This document shows, piece after piece, positions 8,863-16,964 of a stretch of DNA of 64,000 nucleotides. Made by a program: the position numbers and the translations under genes. The first letter of the stretch is position 1. Each line of letters starts with the position of its first letter. The notes under the pieces are model-generated. The model worked only from the letters and a program-made list of their open reading frames with translations. It had not been told where the DNA came from and made no database searches. This DNA is from Robertkochia aurantiaca (lineage in GTDB: Bacteria > Bacteroidota > Bacteroidia > Flavobacteriales > Flavobacteriaceae): the NCBI RefSeq assembly GCF_020166495.1, contig NZ_JAINZS010000006.1:1-64000 (forward strand), given 5' to 3'.

Positions 8863-10224
8863 TTAAAGGTTGTCGACCTTCAGGTATTTCTTTCTGAATT
8901 TAAGCACCAGGGCTCCTGAGCGGATCAGCATCCACACGAAAAAGGCGATCCAGATGGCATGAAGCCGGAGACCCAGATGGTCAAAGAGCAACAGGGTGGG
9001 AGTAAAACCGAGAAAAGTAGCGATGAGCAAAACGTTTCTCAGGTATTTTGCCTCTCCCAGACCCTTAAAGATACCGTCGAACATAAAGGCTACAGCATTG
9101 ACAGGCTGCATGAGCAGCACCATCCAGAAGACCGAACTGAAAAGTGCCAGAACAGTGGCTTCCTTGTTGAAGATCATACCTATTTCATCGTAGAATATGC
9201 CGCATACCGCGATCAGGATCACCGCTATGGTCATGGCGTATTTGCTGATATCAACACTGAGCAGCCATAATCTTCGGTAATCTTTGGCTCCGAGCAACCG
9301 ACCGGAGATGGCATTTCCTGCATTGGCATAGCCATCGATGAAAAAGGAAAAGAAGAGCCAGATATTCATCAGGATACTTTGTGCGGCGATATAATTCTTT
9401 CCGTAGTCAGTGGCATAGGCATTGGCCAGGTAGATGGCGAAGTTAAGGGCAGCGGTTCTGATGAAGAGATTAAAGCTCATCAACAGCAGGTCTTTCATTC
9501 GCGGATTGATCTGTTTGCGTATGGTTAGCCCGAAAGGGGTGCGGGTAAAGAAAAAATAGAAGGCCATGATCAGCATGGTGAACTGGGCGATCACACTGGC
9601 GATACCTGCACCTTTCAGATGCATGGCGGGAATATAACCATCAACCCCGTATACCAGCAGGTAGTCCAGTATGATATTGACAATGGCGCCGGTAAGGCTG
9701 CACTTCATGGCCCACAAGGTATTTTGCAGTCCGCGGAAAACGCCGAAAATCGCGAAGGTGACCAGGGTAAGCGGGTACCCCAGCGCCCTGATGCGGTAAT
9801 AGTCTTCTGTGTATTCCAGTATAAGTCCTTCAGCGTTGTAGAGGCTGAAAATCTCCCGTGCTGCCAGGGCTGTGGTTCCGTAGATCACCAGGCTGAAAAG
9901 GAAGTTAAAAGCGATGGCCTGTGGAACCAGGGTTTTAACGGCATGAATACGTTGCGCCCCCAGGTGTTGGGAAACGATGGCCGAGATGGCCGTCTTGGTC
10001 TGGGCTACGATCCAGATGATGGCTGAGAGGAACGATCCTACTATACCTGCGGCGGCAAGCGCCTCGACCGGATTGGTTTCGACGTTCCCGATAATGGCAA
10101 TGTCGGTCAGAGATATCAATGGTTCTGCGATCCCGGCTACGATGGCCGGAATAGCAAGCTGGTTGATCTCTTTAAAGGTGACCTTTGGATAGTTTATTTC
10201 AGATTCTTCACTTTTTCTGTTCAT
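8863..10224 (-). CDS. MATE family efflux transporter
   Basis: A 453-residue membrane protein with about 12 hydrophobic segments arranged as two similar halves. The N-terminus EINQLAIPAIVAGIAEPLISLTD is typical of the DinF/NorM branch of MATE exporters. These pump cationic drugs or metabolites out using sodium or proton gradients; the substrate is unknown. Its start overlaps the stop of the upstream GNAT gene by four bases (ATGA), so the pair is translationally coupled. Confidence 0.93.
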   Translation of the reverse strand: MNRKSEESEINYPKVTFKEINQLAIPAIVAGIAEPLISLTDIAIIGNVETNPVEALAAAGIVGSFLSAIIWIVAQTKTAISAIVSQHLGAQRIHAVKTLVPQAIAFNFLFSLVIYGTTALAAREIFSLYNAEGLILEYTEDYYRIRALGYPLTLVTFAIFGVFRGLQNTLWAMKCSLTGAIVNIILDYLLVYGVDGYIPAMHLKGAGIASVIAQFTMLIMAFYFFFTRTPFGLTIRKQINPRMKDLLLMSFNLFIRTAALNFAIYLANAYATDYGKNYIAAQSILMNIWLFFSFFIDGYANAGNAISGRLLGAKDYRRLWLLSVDISKYAMTIAVILIAVCGIFYDEIGMIFNKEATVLALFSSVFWMVLLMQPVNAVAFMFDGIFKGLGEAKYLRNVLLIATFLGFTPTLLLFDHLGLRLHAIWIAFFVWMLIRSGALVLKFRKKYLKVDNL

Positions 10225-10655
10225 CTGAGATCGAGTTCATAACAATAAAAAGGAGCGTCGCTTTGTTTGGGGAAATAGACCTCACCGTTTCTCTGATAGC
10301 CACGGGCTTCATAAAACCGTTGATTTCTGCTGTTCAGGCTAAAGGTGTCCAGGCGTACGGAAAGGGCGCCACCTTCCCTAGCTGTTTTCTCTGCATAGGA
10401 CATCATTTGCTGTGCGTATCCCTGTGACTGAAAGTCGGGATGAACAGCCAGCCGGTGAATATAAAAATTGAGTCCGGTGGGTACCTTCCAGGGAATGGTC
10501 TTGTAAATATCATCCATCAGGGTGGAGATAACGATGCAACCAATAACTCGCTTATCTGTTGTGAGCAGATATAGCTCTTCTCTTTTGATGTCTTCTCTGA
10601 AAGCTTCTTCTGAAGGGTAGTATTCGTTCCATTGAAAAATACCCCGTGATTGCAT
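10221..10655 (-). CDS. GNAT family N-acetyltransferase with an unclear start
   Basis: From the ATG at 10655 the protein has 144 residues and includes the acetyl-CoA loop region (HPDFQSQGYAQQMM) and the C-terminal RFYEARGYQRNGEV strand. The same frame stays open upstream to 10743 and encodes a typical first GNAT strand and helix (VKIRQAFGEDIPKILEL) that the ATG start would drop. No ATG, GTG or TTG lies between the stop at 10746-10748 and 10655; the earliest candidate is ATA at 10740-10742. Either initiation is non-canonical or the gene has lost its start. The substrate is unknown. It is coupled to the MATE gene by an ATGA overlap. Confidence 0.8.
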   Translation of the reverse strand: MQSRGIFQWNEYYPSEEAFREDIKREELYLLTTDKRVIGCIVISTLMDDIYKTIPWKVPTGLNFYIHRLAVHPDFQSQGYAQQMMSYAEKTAREGGALSVRLDTFSLNSRNQRFYEARGYQRNGEVYFPKQSDAPFYCYELDLR

Positions 10656-10781
10656 CTCCTGTGCACAGGCACGGGTGAGCTCAAGGATTTTTGGGATGTC
10701 TTCCCCGAAAGCTTGACGGATTTTTACTCTGAGCTGTTCTATTTTTTATACTTTTAAGGCACAAAAATAGCAAAAGACTTT

Positions 10782-11576
10782 ATGAAGCATATTCTTGTTC
10801 CAATAGGGAATTCTGATAACGCCATTAATACCTTACAATACGCCGTAGATCTGGCCGAATATTTTAACAGTGAACTGTACCTTATGCAGGCTTTTACGCT
10901 TGTACCCAGGGCGGGTGCCATTTCGAACCTGCAGGAAAAAGTCGAAAAGAGCAGTGCTGAGCACCTGGAAGAATTGATCTCAAAAGTAGACAATAAAGGA
11001 GTGCATATTCAGATCGCCACCTACAAAGGTGATGTTGTTTCAGGAGTAAAGGCCATCGACAAGGAGCTCGGAATTGACTTGCTGGTGCTCGAACCCCGTT
11101 CGAACGATATCAGGGAAGAGGTGTTTTTAGGCAGTACTTCCGGGAGTATCATTAAACAAACCGACATTCCGGCCATCATTGTACCTGAAGGGAATACGTT
11201 CAGGGCTTACAAACACGGACTGGTAGCCTTTAAATCAGGGATCGTTAAAAATTCACAGCTTTTAAAGCCTTTAAGGGAGATCAAGAAGAAGATGGGAATG
11301 GAGCTGGACCTGTTATTGGTGAAGACACCGGATTATCGGGAAGAAGATCTGAATATCGATAAGGCTCTGCAGGAACTGTCTAAAGGTGTTAAAACTACAG
11401 AAAATACCACCACTTTTGAGGGTGTGCTGGAACACTTCGTAGAACACGATCCGGAAATTTTAATTGTTTTCAGAAGAAATCGCGGATTCTTTGCGAAACT
11501 TTGGGAAAAAAATATAATTTTGAAGCGCGAATTCAGATGCAGTATTCCGCTACTCGTTTTAAGCGTGAAGAAATAG
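10782..11576 (+). CDS. Universal stress protein, two UspA domains
   Basis: A 264-residue cytosolic protein made of two UspA folds. The first (1-140) starts KHILVPIGNSDNAINTL and ends in the nucleotide-binding LGSTSGSIIKQ plus IPAIIVPEG. The second (about 150-264) is more degenerate and ends CSIPLLVLSVK. Such tandem Usp proteins often bind ATP and respond to stress or starvation. A TACTTTTA box at 10749-10756 resembles a -7 element with one mismatch. The tRNA-Ala gene follows 19 bases after the stop. Confidence 0.93.
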   Translation: MKHILVPIGNSDNAINTLQYAVDLAEYFNSELYLMQAFTLVPRAGAISNLQEKVEKSSAEHLEELISKVDNKGVHIQIATYKGDVVSGVKAIDKELGIDLLVLEPRSNDIREEVFLGSTSGSIIKQTDIPAIIVPEGNTFRAYKHGLVAFKSGIVKNSQLLKPLREIKKKMGMELDLLLVKTPDYREEDLNIDKALQELSKGVKTTENTTTFEGVLEHFVEHDPEILIVFRRNRGFFAKLWEKNIILKREFRCSIPLLVLSVKK

Positions 11577-11595
11577 CAGAATTCGATGAGGTTTT

Positions 11596-11672
11596 GGGGA
11601 TGTAGCTCAGTTGGCTAGAGCGCTTGACTGGCAGTCAAGAGGTCGTCGGTTCGAATCCGATCTTCTCCACCA
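11596..11672 (+). tRNA. tRNA-Ala (anticodon GGC)
   Basis: A 77-base cloverleaf with an encoded CCA end. The anticodon loop is CTGGCAG on a CTTGA/TCAAG stem, giving GGC, which reads GCC alanine codons. The G3-U70 wobble, the main alanine identity element, is present. The D-stem GCTC/GAGC and T-arm TTCGAAT loop are normal. One acceptor pair, position 6 with 67, is a T-T mismatch. Confidence 0.96.
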
Positions 11673-11720
11673 ATAAGCACAGCACCCTTCCGGCAGCGCC
11701 GGAAAGTGGCAAACAAATAA

Positions 11721-11751
11721 AAGCCCGCAAGTTCGCTTGCAGGGCTTTTTT
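11721..11751 (+). terminator. Rho-independent terminator after tRNA-Ala
   Basis: The GC-rich stem AAGCCC/GGGCTT, extended by CAAG/CTTG around a TTCG loop, is followed by a run of Ts. It would end the uspA/tRNA transcript. Confidence 0.9.
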
Positions 11752-12155
11752 GTTTTCCATTACTCTAAGGAGTTCCGGGTGTCAATAAGTAAACTTTGAT
11801 ACGCTCCCCTTTTAAGGAGGGCCAAGCGGTCTGTGGTATTATTAGAATTACCTTCCGCTCCCCCTTCGAGGGGGAGCTGTCTGCCCCCTCTGGGGTGCAG
11901 ACGGAGGGGGTAATCATCGTTTCATACAGAGGTTAAAACAGGAACAATCCACAGGAAGAAACTCTGTAGTATTACACAAATCCAATAGTAGACCTTTACA
12001 TTCAGATGTAACACGGTTCTACTTCGCTCGTCTTATTCCTGAAGCATAGAGATTGTTCCTGTGAGCAAGCGGATCAGAGATCGGAGAGCATTGTATTCCG
12101 ATTTTCGCTACTCTGCTAAATCAGGACTATCTTTAATAAATCAAACAAAATTCAA
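11752..12155. other. Repeat-rich gap without a gene
   Basis: About 400 bases with no credible gene. It contains a perfect hairpin CTCCCCC/GGGGGAG at 11858-11876, an adjoining C-rich/G-rich inverted segment to about 11911, the MITE-like element at 11938-12062 and a possible weak -7 box TATCTTTA at 12128-12135 for the following gene. Confidence 0.7.
11938..12062. mobile_element. Possible MITE-like element, 125 bp
   Basis: Both ends carry the same 12-base terminal inverted repeat, ACAGGAACAATC (11938-11949 and complement at 12051-12062). The interior has no reading frame. No target-site duplication is evident and no copy was seen elsewhere in the window, so this is tentative. Confidence 0.35.
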
Positions 12156-13649
12156 ATGTTAAAAAAGCCGGTACTCTCTCTTTTACTATTTCTGTTAGCC
12201 GTTGTTTCGGCTTCCGCCCAATCCATTTCGGGGAAGGTTGTAAACGAACAAAACGAACCCATAGCCTATGCGACGATTCAGTTGAAAGATGACTACGGGG
12301 TAATTTCGAATTCAGAGGGAGAATTCACCCTCGTGCTCCCGAAAGAGCCCGGTGGAAAAGTGACCATTTCATTTCTGGGTTTCGAATCTCTGGAGATCCC
12401 GGTTTCTGAATTTTCAGAGAAGACATATGTACTTCAGGAAAAGGTGACAGAACTCGATCAGGTGGTTGTGAGCAACAGGCAGCTGAATGCTGATGAGATC
12501 GTCGAAAAGATGATCACGACTGCTCCCGAATTGCATAGTACTTCTAACCACGAACAACTGTTTTTTATGCGTGATCAAAACGATCAGCAATTGCTTGATT
12601 TTGTCTTTGAGATCGATAAGGCTTCCCAGTCTTCAAGAAAGGATCTCAGGGAGATCAATGCCGGGATAGAACAGCTCACCAGATCCATTAAAGATAGCAG
12701 GTTCAAGTTCTTTACAGAGTATTACGGCCAGCATCTTCAATGGGAGGATTCTTCAAAATTAAGGGTGCAAAAAGCGGTAATTCTCAAAGACAGAGACAGG
12801 GATATCTCAGCCGAGGAGATCACCAAGAAACTGGTCAATACCGTCAGGCCTTATTTGGAGAAGGAAGCTACCTACAAGGTGAAAACCGGGATCATTAAAA
12901 TTGAAGATTCGTTAAAAACAGATGAGATTTTTGATCAGGATATCGACTCGCTTAAAGGAAAGACCAAATATGTAAAGGGCAATCTCAGATGGAGGTTGAA
13001 AGAACACAATGAATTCTTTAAAAACGAGGAACTGGATTTTTTGCAGAAAATGAATCGTTATAATTACGTGCTTGAAGGCTATGCCGATATAGGCGGGGAA
13101 CCGGTCTACATTATCCGCTTTGATCCTGAACGTAGTAGTGCCGCCTTCGCCGGAAAGATGTATATCCATATGTTCGACTATGGAATGATGCGTTTGGAAT
13201 ATGAGATGCTTGAAGGAGAGAAAATGCAGAACGTTAACCTGAAATTTTTGCTGGGTATCAAATACCGGGAAGACCGGATTCGTGTGATTTCTGAATTTCG
13301 CAAGAATGAAGCTGGTAAGTATTACCTGAAGTTCGGAAGAAGAAGCTCTGGAGAGTATGCTTATATCAGCCGTCCGCTTAAGTTCATAAAGAACAGAACA
13401 AATCGATCAGATGACAGACAGGTTTTTAAAATGGACTTTACCTTTGAGCTTGATAATTATTCCACGTCGGAAATCTATATAGCCGGTAATAATGATATGA
13501 ACGAGTCGGATTTCCGTGCCTTTGAAACACAGGAGAATTTCGAACCCATAGAAACAGAGGTGTACGATGCAACTTTGTGGGAAGGATACAATATCATAGC
13601 TCCGATAGAAGATATTAAAAACTACGGTAGAAATGCCGATTTGCAGTGA
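12156..13649 (+). CDS. Carboxypeptidase-like regulatory domain protein, exported
   Basis: 497 residues. A signal peptide ends at SASAQ (about residue 21). A carboxypeptidase-D regulatory beta-sandwich follows (22-95: ISGKVVNEQNEPIAYATIQL, NSEGEFTL, SFLGFES), then a short ELDQVVVSNR segment like the start of a TonB plug. The remaining 390 residues are rich in charged residues and have no membrane barrel or receptor signature that I recognise. It resembles Bacteroidota cell-surface proteins of unknown role rather than a true TonB receptor, which would be longer. It stands alone between the repeat-rich gap and a convergent operon. Confidence 0.78.
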   Translation: MLKKPVLSLLLFLLAVVSASAQSISGKVVNEQNEPIAYATIQLKDDYGVISNSEGEFTLVLPKEPGGKVTISFLGFESLEIPVSEFSEKTYVLQEKVTELDQVVVSNRQLNADEIVEKMITTAPELHSTSNHEQLFFMRDQNDQQLLDFVFEIDKASQSSRKDLREINAGIEQLTRSIKDSRFKFFTEYYGQHLQWEDSSKLRVQKAVILKDRDRDISAEEITKKLVNTVRPYLEKEATYKVKTGIIKIEDSLKTDEIFDQDIDSLKGKTKYVKGNLRWRLKEHNEFFKNEELDFLQKMNRYNYVLEGYADIGGEPVYIIRFDPERSSAAFAGKMYIHMFDYGMMRLEYEMLEGEKMQNVNLKFLLGIKYREDRIRVISEFRKNEAGKYYLKFGRRSSGEYAYISRPLKFIKNRTNRSDDRQVFKMDFTFELDNYSTSEIYIAGNNDMNESDFRAFETQENFEPIETEVYDATLWEGYNIIAPIEDIKNYGRNADLQ

Positions 13650-13796
13650 TTTACGGCAGGATCTCCCCCAGCCGGGAAGACGAAAGGAGTACAGGAGGCT
13701 AACAGGATAGTCCCTATTTTCGCTGAAGTAGTTGTTTGGGATGTGAACTTCTGACTGAGAGGGTGTTCCTGGTCTCAGCCATAGATAAAATAAGAA

Positions 13797-13822
13797 CAGT
13801 CCGGCTTAGTAGTGCCGGACTG
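13797..13822. terminator. Intergenic hairpin between convergent genes
   Basis: A perfect nine-base stem CAGTCCGGC/GCCGGACTG with an eight-base loop lies in the 199-base gap between the convergent genes ending at 13649 and 13849. The flanking T-runs are weak, so it is at best a bidirectional terminator. I see nothing else in this gap. Confidence 0.5.
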
Positions 13823-13848
13823 ATAAAACCATGTCATCTGGAGCAGGG

Positions 13849-15102
13849 TTACCTTGTTGTAATGATCACTACCCGGTCATAATCTTTATCGGTATATTTT
13901 TTGATCTCATCTTCGACTCCGATAATATTCACTGACCTTATATTCTCTTCGCCAATAGCAGACATATCGAAAGTATCGTCCTGAACTTCCCCATCTACCA
14001 CATAAAGTTTTCTCGCATTTTCAAAGGAGAACTTTTCCGGTGTTTTTATCTCTGATTTGGTAACGATTGCTACCACATCACCCTTTTCCCCGCCGCTGAT
14101 AGTCACGGTAGCGATTTCCTCATCGTTCATTTTGTCGACATAATCTTTAGAAACGGTTTTCCCGTTTACCACGAAAGTGGCGTTCTTGGTTTCCAGACCT
14201 TTGAAATCTGTCACCTTCTGATCGTTATCAGTGGTGTTGCAGGCAATGGCTATTAATAGCGTTAGCACTACAGGGATCAATGCCAGTATTTTAATACCGG
14301 ACTTGGCATTTACATTTGAATTACTCATCATAATGATACGTTTTTTGATTAATGAATGATTGAAGTTGGAAGAAAGGCCAATAAGCCTGCCTTCCGCGAT
14401 TTGATTAATAAGAAGTGCCTGGTAAGCAGCTTTATTTGCGCCCGTTTTTAATACGCCCTGGTCTGCCAGATATTCATGTATCAGGGTGATCTTTCCCTTG
14501 ATAAACCAGGCAAGAGGGTGAAACCAGAAAAGAGCGATGAAAATTTCGGTCAACAGTATGTCTGCAGAGTGATATTGTACGGCATGAACGCGCTCATGAG
14601 CAATGATCTGATCCCGTTCTGTCCCTTCGTTTAGTTTTTCCGGGATGAAGACATAATGAAAAAACGAAAATGGAGCCTTTATTTCAGGATGAACTAAAAG
14701 CGTAAGTTCACCATGGCTTTGCATTTCAGATCTTTTACGGAGGATAAACAGGCTGTTAAGTCGCCAAAAGATACGTACGATCAAAAAGGCAGATATGATC
14801 ACATACAGGGTTAGGAAGATCGTTTCAGCACTTAATGTGCCGGACGCAGAGGTGTTGACTGATTCCCGGGCCAGAGGTGTCATCTCCGGAAGCGAAGTTA
14901 TTCCTGTCGGAACAGGCATACTCTCCAGAATCGTTCCAAAGCGAAATGGCTGAAATGGTAAGAGTACAGAGGCGATTAAAGTTACTAAAAGATAGCCCCG
15001 GTGCGCCCACGGTGGAGTTTGATCAGTAAAGATCAGTTTATAGGCTGCATAGAAAAGGCAAAGGCTGACTGAGGTCCATATGAGATAATATAAAGGCTCC
15101 AT
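13849..15102 (-). CDS. M56 family (BlaR1-like) membrane metallopeptidase
   Basis: 417 residues. Transmembrane segments sit near 1-25, 36-52, 92-115, 182-200 and about 272-290. The zinc motif is HERVH (His169, Glu170, His173) with a second acid in HEYLADQ (Glu210), as in BlaR1/MecR1 sensors that cleave the partner repressor. The C-terminal 130 residues are extracytoplasmic and end in a pattern resembling a TonB receptor plug (LYVVDGEV, IRSVNIIG, VVIITTR) rather than a penicillin-binding sensor. It lies one base downstream of the blaI-like gene, so the two form a sensor-repressor operon whose signal is unknown. Confidence 0.9.
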   Translation of the reverse strand: MEPLYYLIWTSVSLCLFYAAYKLIFTDQTPPWAHRGYLLVTLIASVLLPFQPFRFGTILESMPVPTGITSLPEMTPLARESVNTSASGTLSAETIFLTLYVIISAFLIVRIFWRLNSLFILRKRSEMQSHGELTLLVHPEIKAPFSFFHYVFIPEKLNEGTERDQIIAHERVHAVQYHSADILLTEIFIALFWFHPLAWFIKGKITLIHEYLADQGVLKTGANKAAYQALLINQIAEGRLIGLSSNFNHSLIKKRIIMMSNSNVNAKSGIKILALIPVVLTLLIAIACNTTDNDQKVTDFKGLETKNATFVVNGKTVSKDYVDKMNDEEIATVTISGGEKGDVVAIVTKSEIKTPEKFSFENARKLYVVDGEVQDDTFDMSAIGEENIRSVNIIGVEDEIKKYTDKDYDRVVIITTR

Positions 15103-15103
15103 C

Positions 15104-15484
15104 TTATTTCTTTTGATTGTTAATCTCTTCTTCCAGCATCTTCTTCATGGCCTCGAGTTCATGTATATCCAGATCCTTATCTTTTATAAAATGTGAGACC
15201 AATTGATTGACTGAGCCGTTGAAAAGTCCTTTGAGTGTTGAGTGCATGATATTGCCTGCATAATCTTTTTTCGAGACCAAAGGATAATAAACATTGGTCT
15301 TTCCGTAGGTTTTATGGGTCAGATATCCTTTCTTTTCAAGAACCTTGATAACCGTTGCTACTGTGGTATAGGCCGGTTTTGGTTCAGGCAGCTCGTTTAA
15401 GACATCGCTGATGGCACCTTCTCTGAGATCCCATATTATTTTTAGAATATCTTCCTGTGCCCGTGTTAGCTCAGCTAATTTCAT
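15104..15484 (-). CDS. BlaI/MecI/CopY family transcriptional repressor
   Basis: A 126-residue protein from the ATG at 15484; the longer frame starts with TTG at 15508. The N-terminal winged helix (LTRAQEDILKIIWDL, AYTTVATVIKVLEKKGYL, YYPLVSK) is classic for the family, followed by a C-terminal dimerisation helix. It is expected to repress its own operon and be cleaved when the M56 partner is activated. A match to the BlaI/MecI operator lies upstream at 15532-15547. Confidence 0.93.
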   Translation of the reverse strand: MKLAELTRAQEDILKIIWDLREGAISDVLNELPEPKPAYTTVATVIKVLEKKGYLTHKTYGKTNVYYPLVSKKDYAGNIMHSTLKGLFNGSVNQLVSHFIKDKDLDIHELEAMKKMLEEEINNQKK

Positions 15485-15509
15485 GGTTTTTTGACTTGTG
15501 TGAATCAAA

Positions 15510-15547
15510 TATACTATAAATATATGTTATATACTATAATTGTAGTA
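15510..15547. promoter_or_regulatory. Probable BlaI-type operator region
   Basis: TACTATAATTGTAGTA (15532-15547) is a 16-base palindrome with one mismatched pair and matches the known BlaI/MecI dyad pattern TACTACA-TGTAGTA. Two direct copies of TATACTATAA (15510-15519 and 15530-15539) are spaced exactly 20 bases apart, two helical turns, on the repressor gene's 5' side. Autoregulation is the natural reading. Confidence 0.7.
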
Positions 15548-15660
15548 GTTATTTTTATTCATTAATCTTCGATGATTGGCAGACCTTTTAGATGTTTAAA
15601 AGCTAAAGCAGTCAAAAATTATCGTAACTTCCTGAAATACAATGACCTGACAATATTATT

Positions 15661-16683
15661 ATGGAAACTAAAATGGAATTGGCCCCGCACGAAGAGCTCA
15701 CCCGATTAATTACCGGTTACAGCATTACGCAGGCCTTGTATGTGGCTGCAAAACTCGATATAGCCGAATTACTGGTGAAGAGCGATACCAATCATGTTGA
15801 TGACCTGGCCCAAAAGGCCGGTGCCGACAGCGATGCCTTATATCGTATAATGAGGGCCCTGGCTACCGTTGGAGTGTTTAAGGAAAGAGAAAAGAAGGTT
15901 TTCATTATGACACCGAAGTCAGAATGCCTTCGTTACGGGCATCCGCACAGTGTAAAGGCTATGGTGCTGAGCATGGGAGAGGTGTTCTATCCGGTCTATC
16001 AGAAACTGATCTACAGTGCAAAGCACGGAGCCAACGGGTTTGAGGCCTTTTTTGGTATGCCTGTCTTTGAATATTTCGATCAGCATCAGGAACAGGCCAG
16101 GGTTTTTGACCGTATGATGACCGAATTTCACGGCGGCGAGACACTTCCGATGGTGAGCAATTATGATTTCTCACAATTCGAAACAGTGGTCGATGTGGGA
16201 GGTGGAAACGGAGAAGTGCTCTACCAGGTCTTAAAGAAGAATCCCGAAGTAAAGGGGATTTTGTACGATCTTCCGCATGTGATCAAAAGGTCTGCTGAAA
16301 ACATGAAGAACTGGGGTGTATCTGCAAGGGTGGAATGTACTGGAGGAAACTTTTTTCATCAGGTTCCTGAAGGGGGAGACGCCTATATACTCAGGCATAT
16401 TATTCATGACTGGAACGATCGGGACGCTGTGAAGATCCTCGGTAACTGCTGCCGGGCAATGAAACCCGACGGAAAAGTTCTTATCGTGGAGGCGGTGATA
16501 CCGGAAGATAATTCTCCGCACCCATACAAATGGCTGGACCTGACCATGCTGCTTATCGGGGGGAAGGAACGAACCAGAAAGCAATACGAGGTCTTGCTTG
16601 AAAAGTCCTGTCTGCAACTGGATCAGGTGATTAGGGTTACCGATGCGGTCAGCCTGATCGAAGCCACCCGGAAACCTTCCTGA
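15661..16683 (+). CDS. SAM-dependent O-methyltransferase family protein
   Basis: 340 residues with the layout of plant-type/hydroxyneurosporene O-methyltransferases: an N-terminal winged-helix dimerisation domain (ITQALYVAAKLDIAELL, DALYRIMRALATVGVF) and a Rossmann methyltransferase domain with VVDVGGGNGEV near 178, the acid in LYDLPHVI and the catalytic region RHIIHDWNDRDA. It would methylate a small molecule; the acceptor is unknown and no biosynthetic neighbours give a hint. It is transcribed away from the BlaI operon, so the operator at 15532 could also affect it. Confidence 0.88.
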   Translation: METKMELAPHEELTRLITGYSITQALYVAAKLDIAELLVKSDTNHVDDLAQKAGADSDALYRIMRALATVGVFKEREKKVFIMTPKSECLRYGHPHSVKAMVLSMGEVFYPVYQKLIYSAKHGANGFEAFFGMPVFEYFDQHQEQARVFDRMMTEFHGGETLPMVSNYDFSQFETVVDVGGGNGEVLYQVLKKNPEVKGILYDLPHVIKRSAENMKNWGVSARVECTGGNFFHQVPEGGDAYILRHIIHDWNDRDAVKILGNCCRAMKPDGKVLIVEAVIPEDNSPHPYKWLDLTMLLIGGKERTRKQYEVLLEKSCLQLDQVIRVTDAVSLIEATRKPS

Positions 16684-16851
16684 CGCTGTTGTGGTATGAA
16701 TCTTTAATCCGGGAGGTTATTTTTGATCAGCATATTTTCGTTTGCTAAATTCCTGATGGTGGTTACATCACAGTTCAGCCTGTAATGTTATATCCTGCTT
16801 TGAGTTCAGAGCCCATTAGATATCTCCGGATATATTCTTTTCATTAATAGA

Positions 16852-16870
16852 GCTTAACATCTTGTTAAGC
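16852..16870. promoter_or_regulatory. Perfect palindrome upstream of an outer-membrane gene
   Basis: GCTTAAC-ATCTT-GTTAAGC is a perfect seven-base inverted repeat about 95 bases before the next start, in a 281-base gap with no other gene. It could be an operator or a hairpin. A TAGTTTCG box (16932-16939) nearer the gene resembles a -7 element with one mismatch. Confidence 0.4.
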
Positions 16871-16964
16871 GCTTTAACTTGTCTTTAATTCTGTTTCTCT
16901 TTTATTAATCTTTTTCGCACCCTGCTTGTCATAGTTTCGTGCTCATCAACCTGATTTTTTGAGT

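Noticed and set aside
12156-13649. TonB-dependent receptor
   Set aside because: It has a regulatory domain and a short plug-like phrase but no full plug or barrel, and is far too short.
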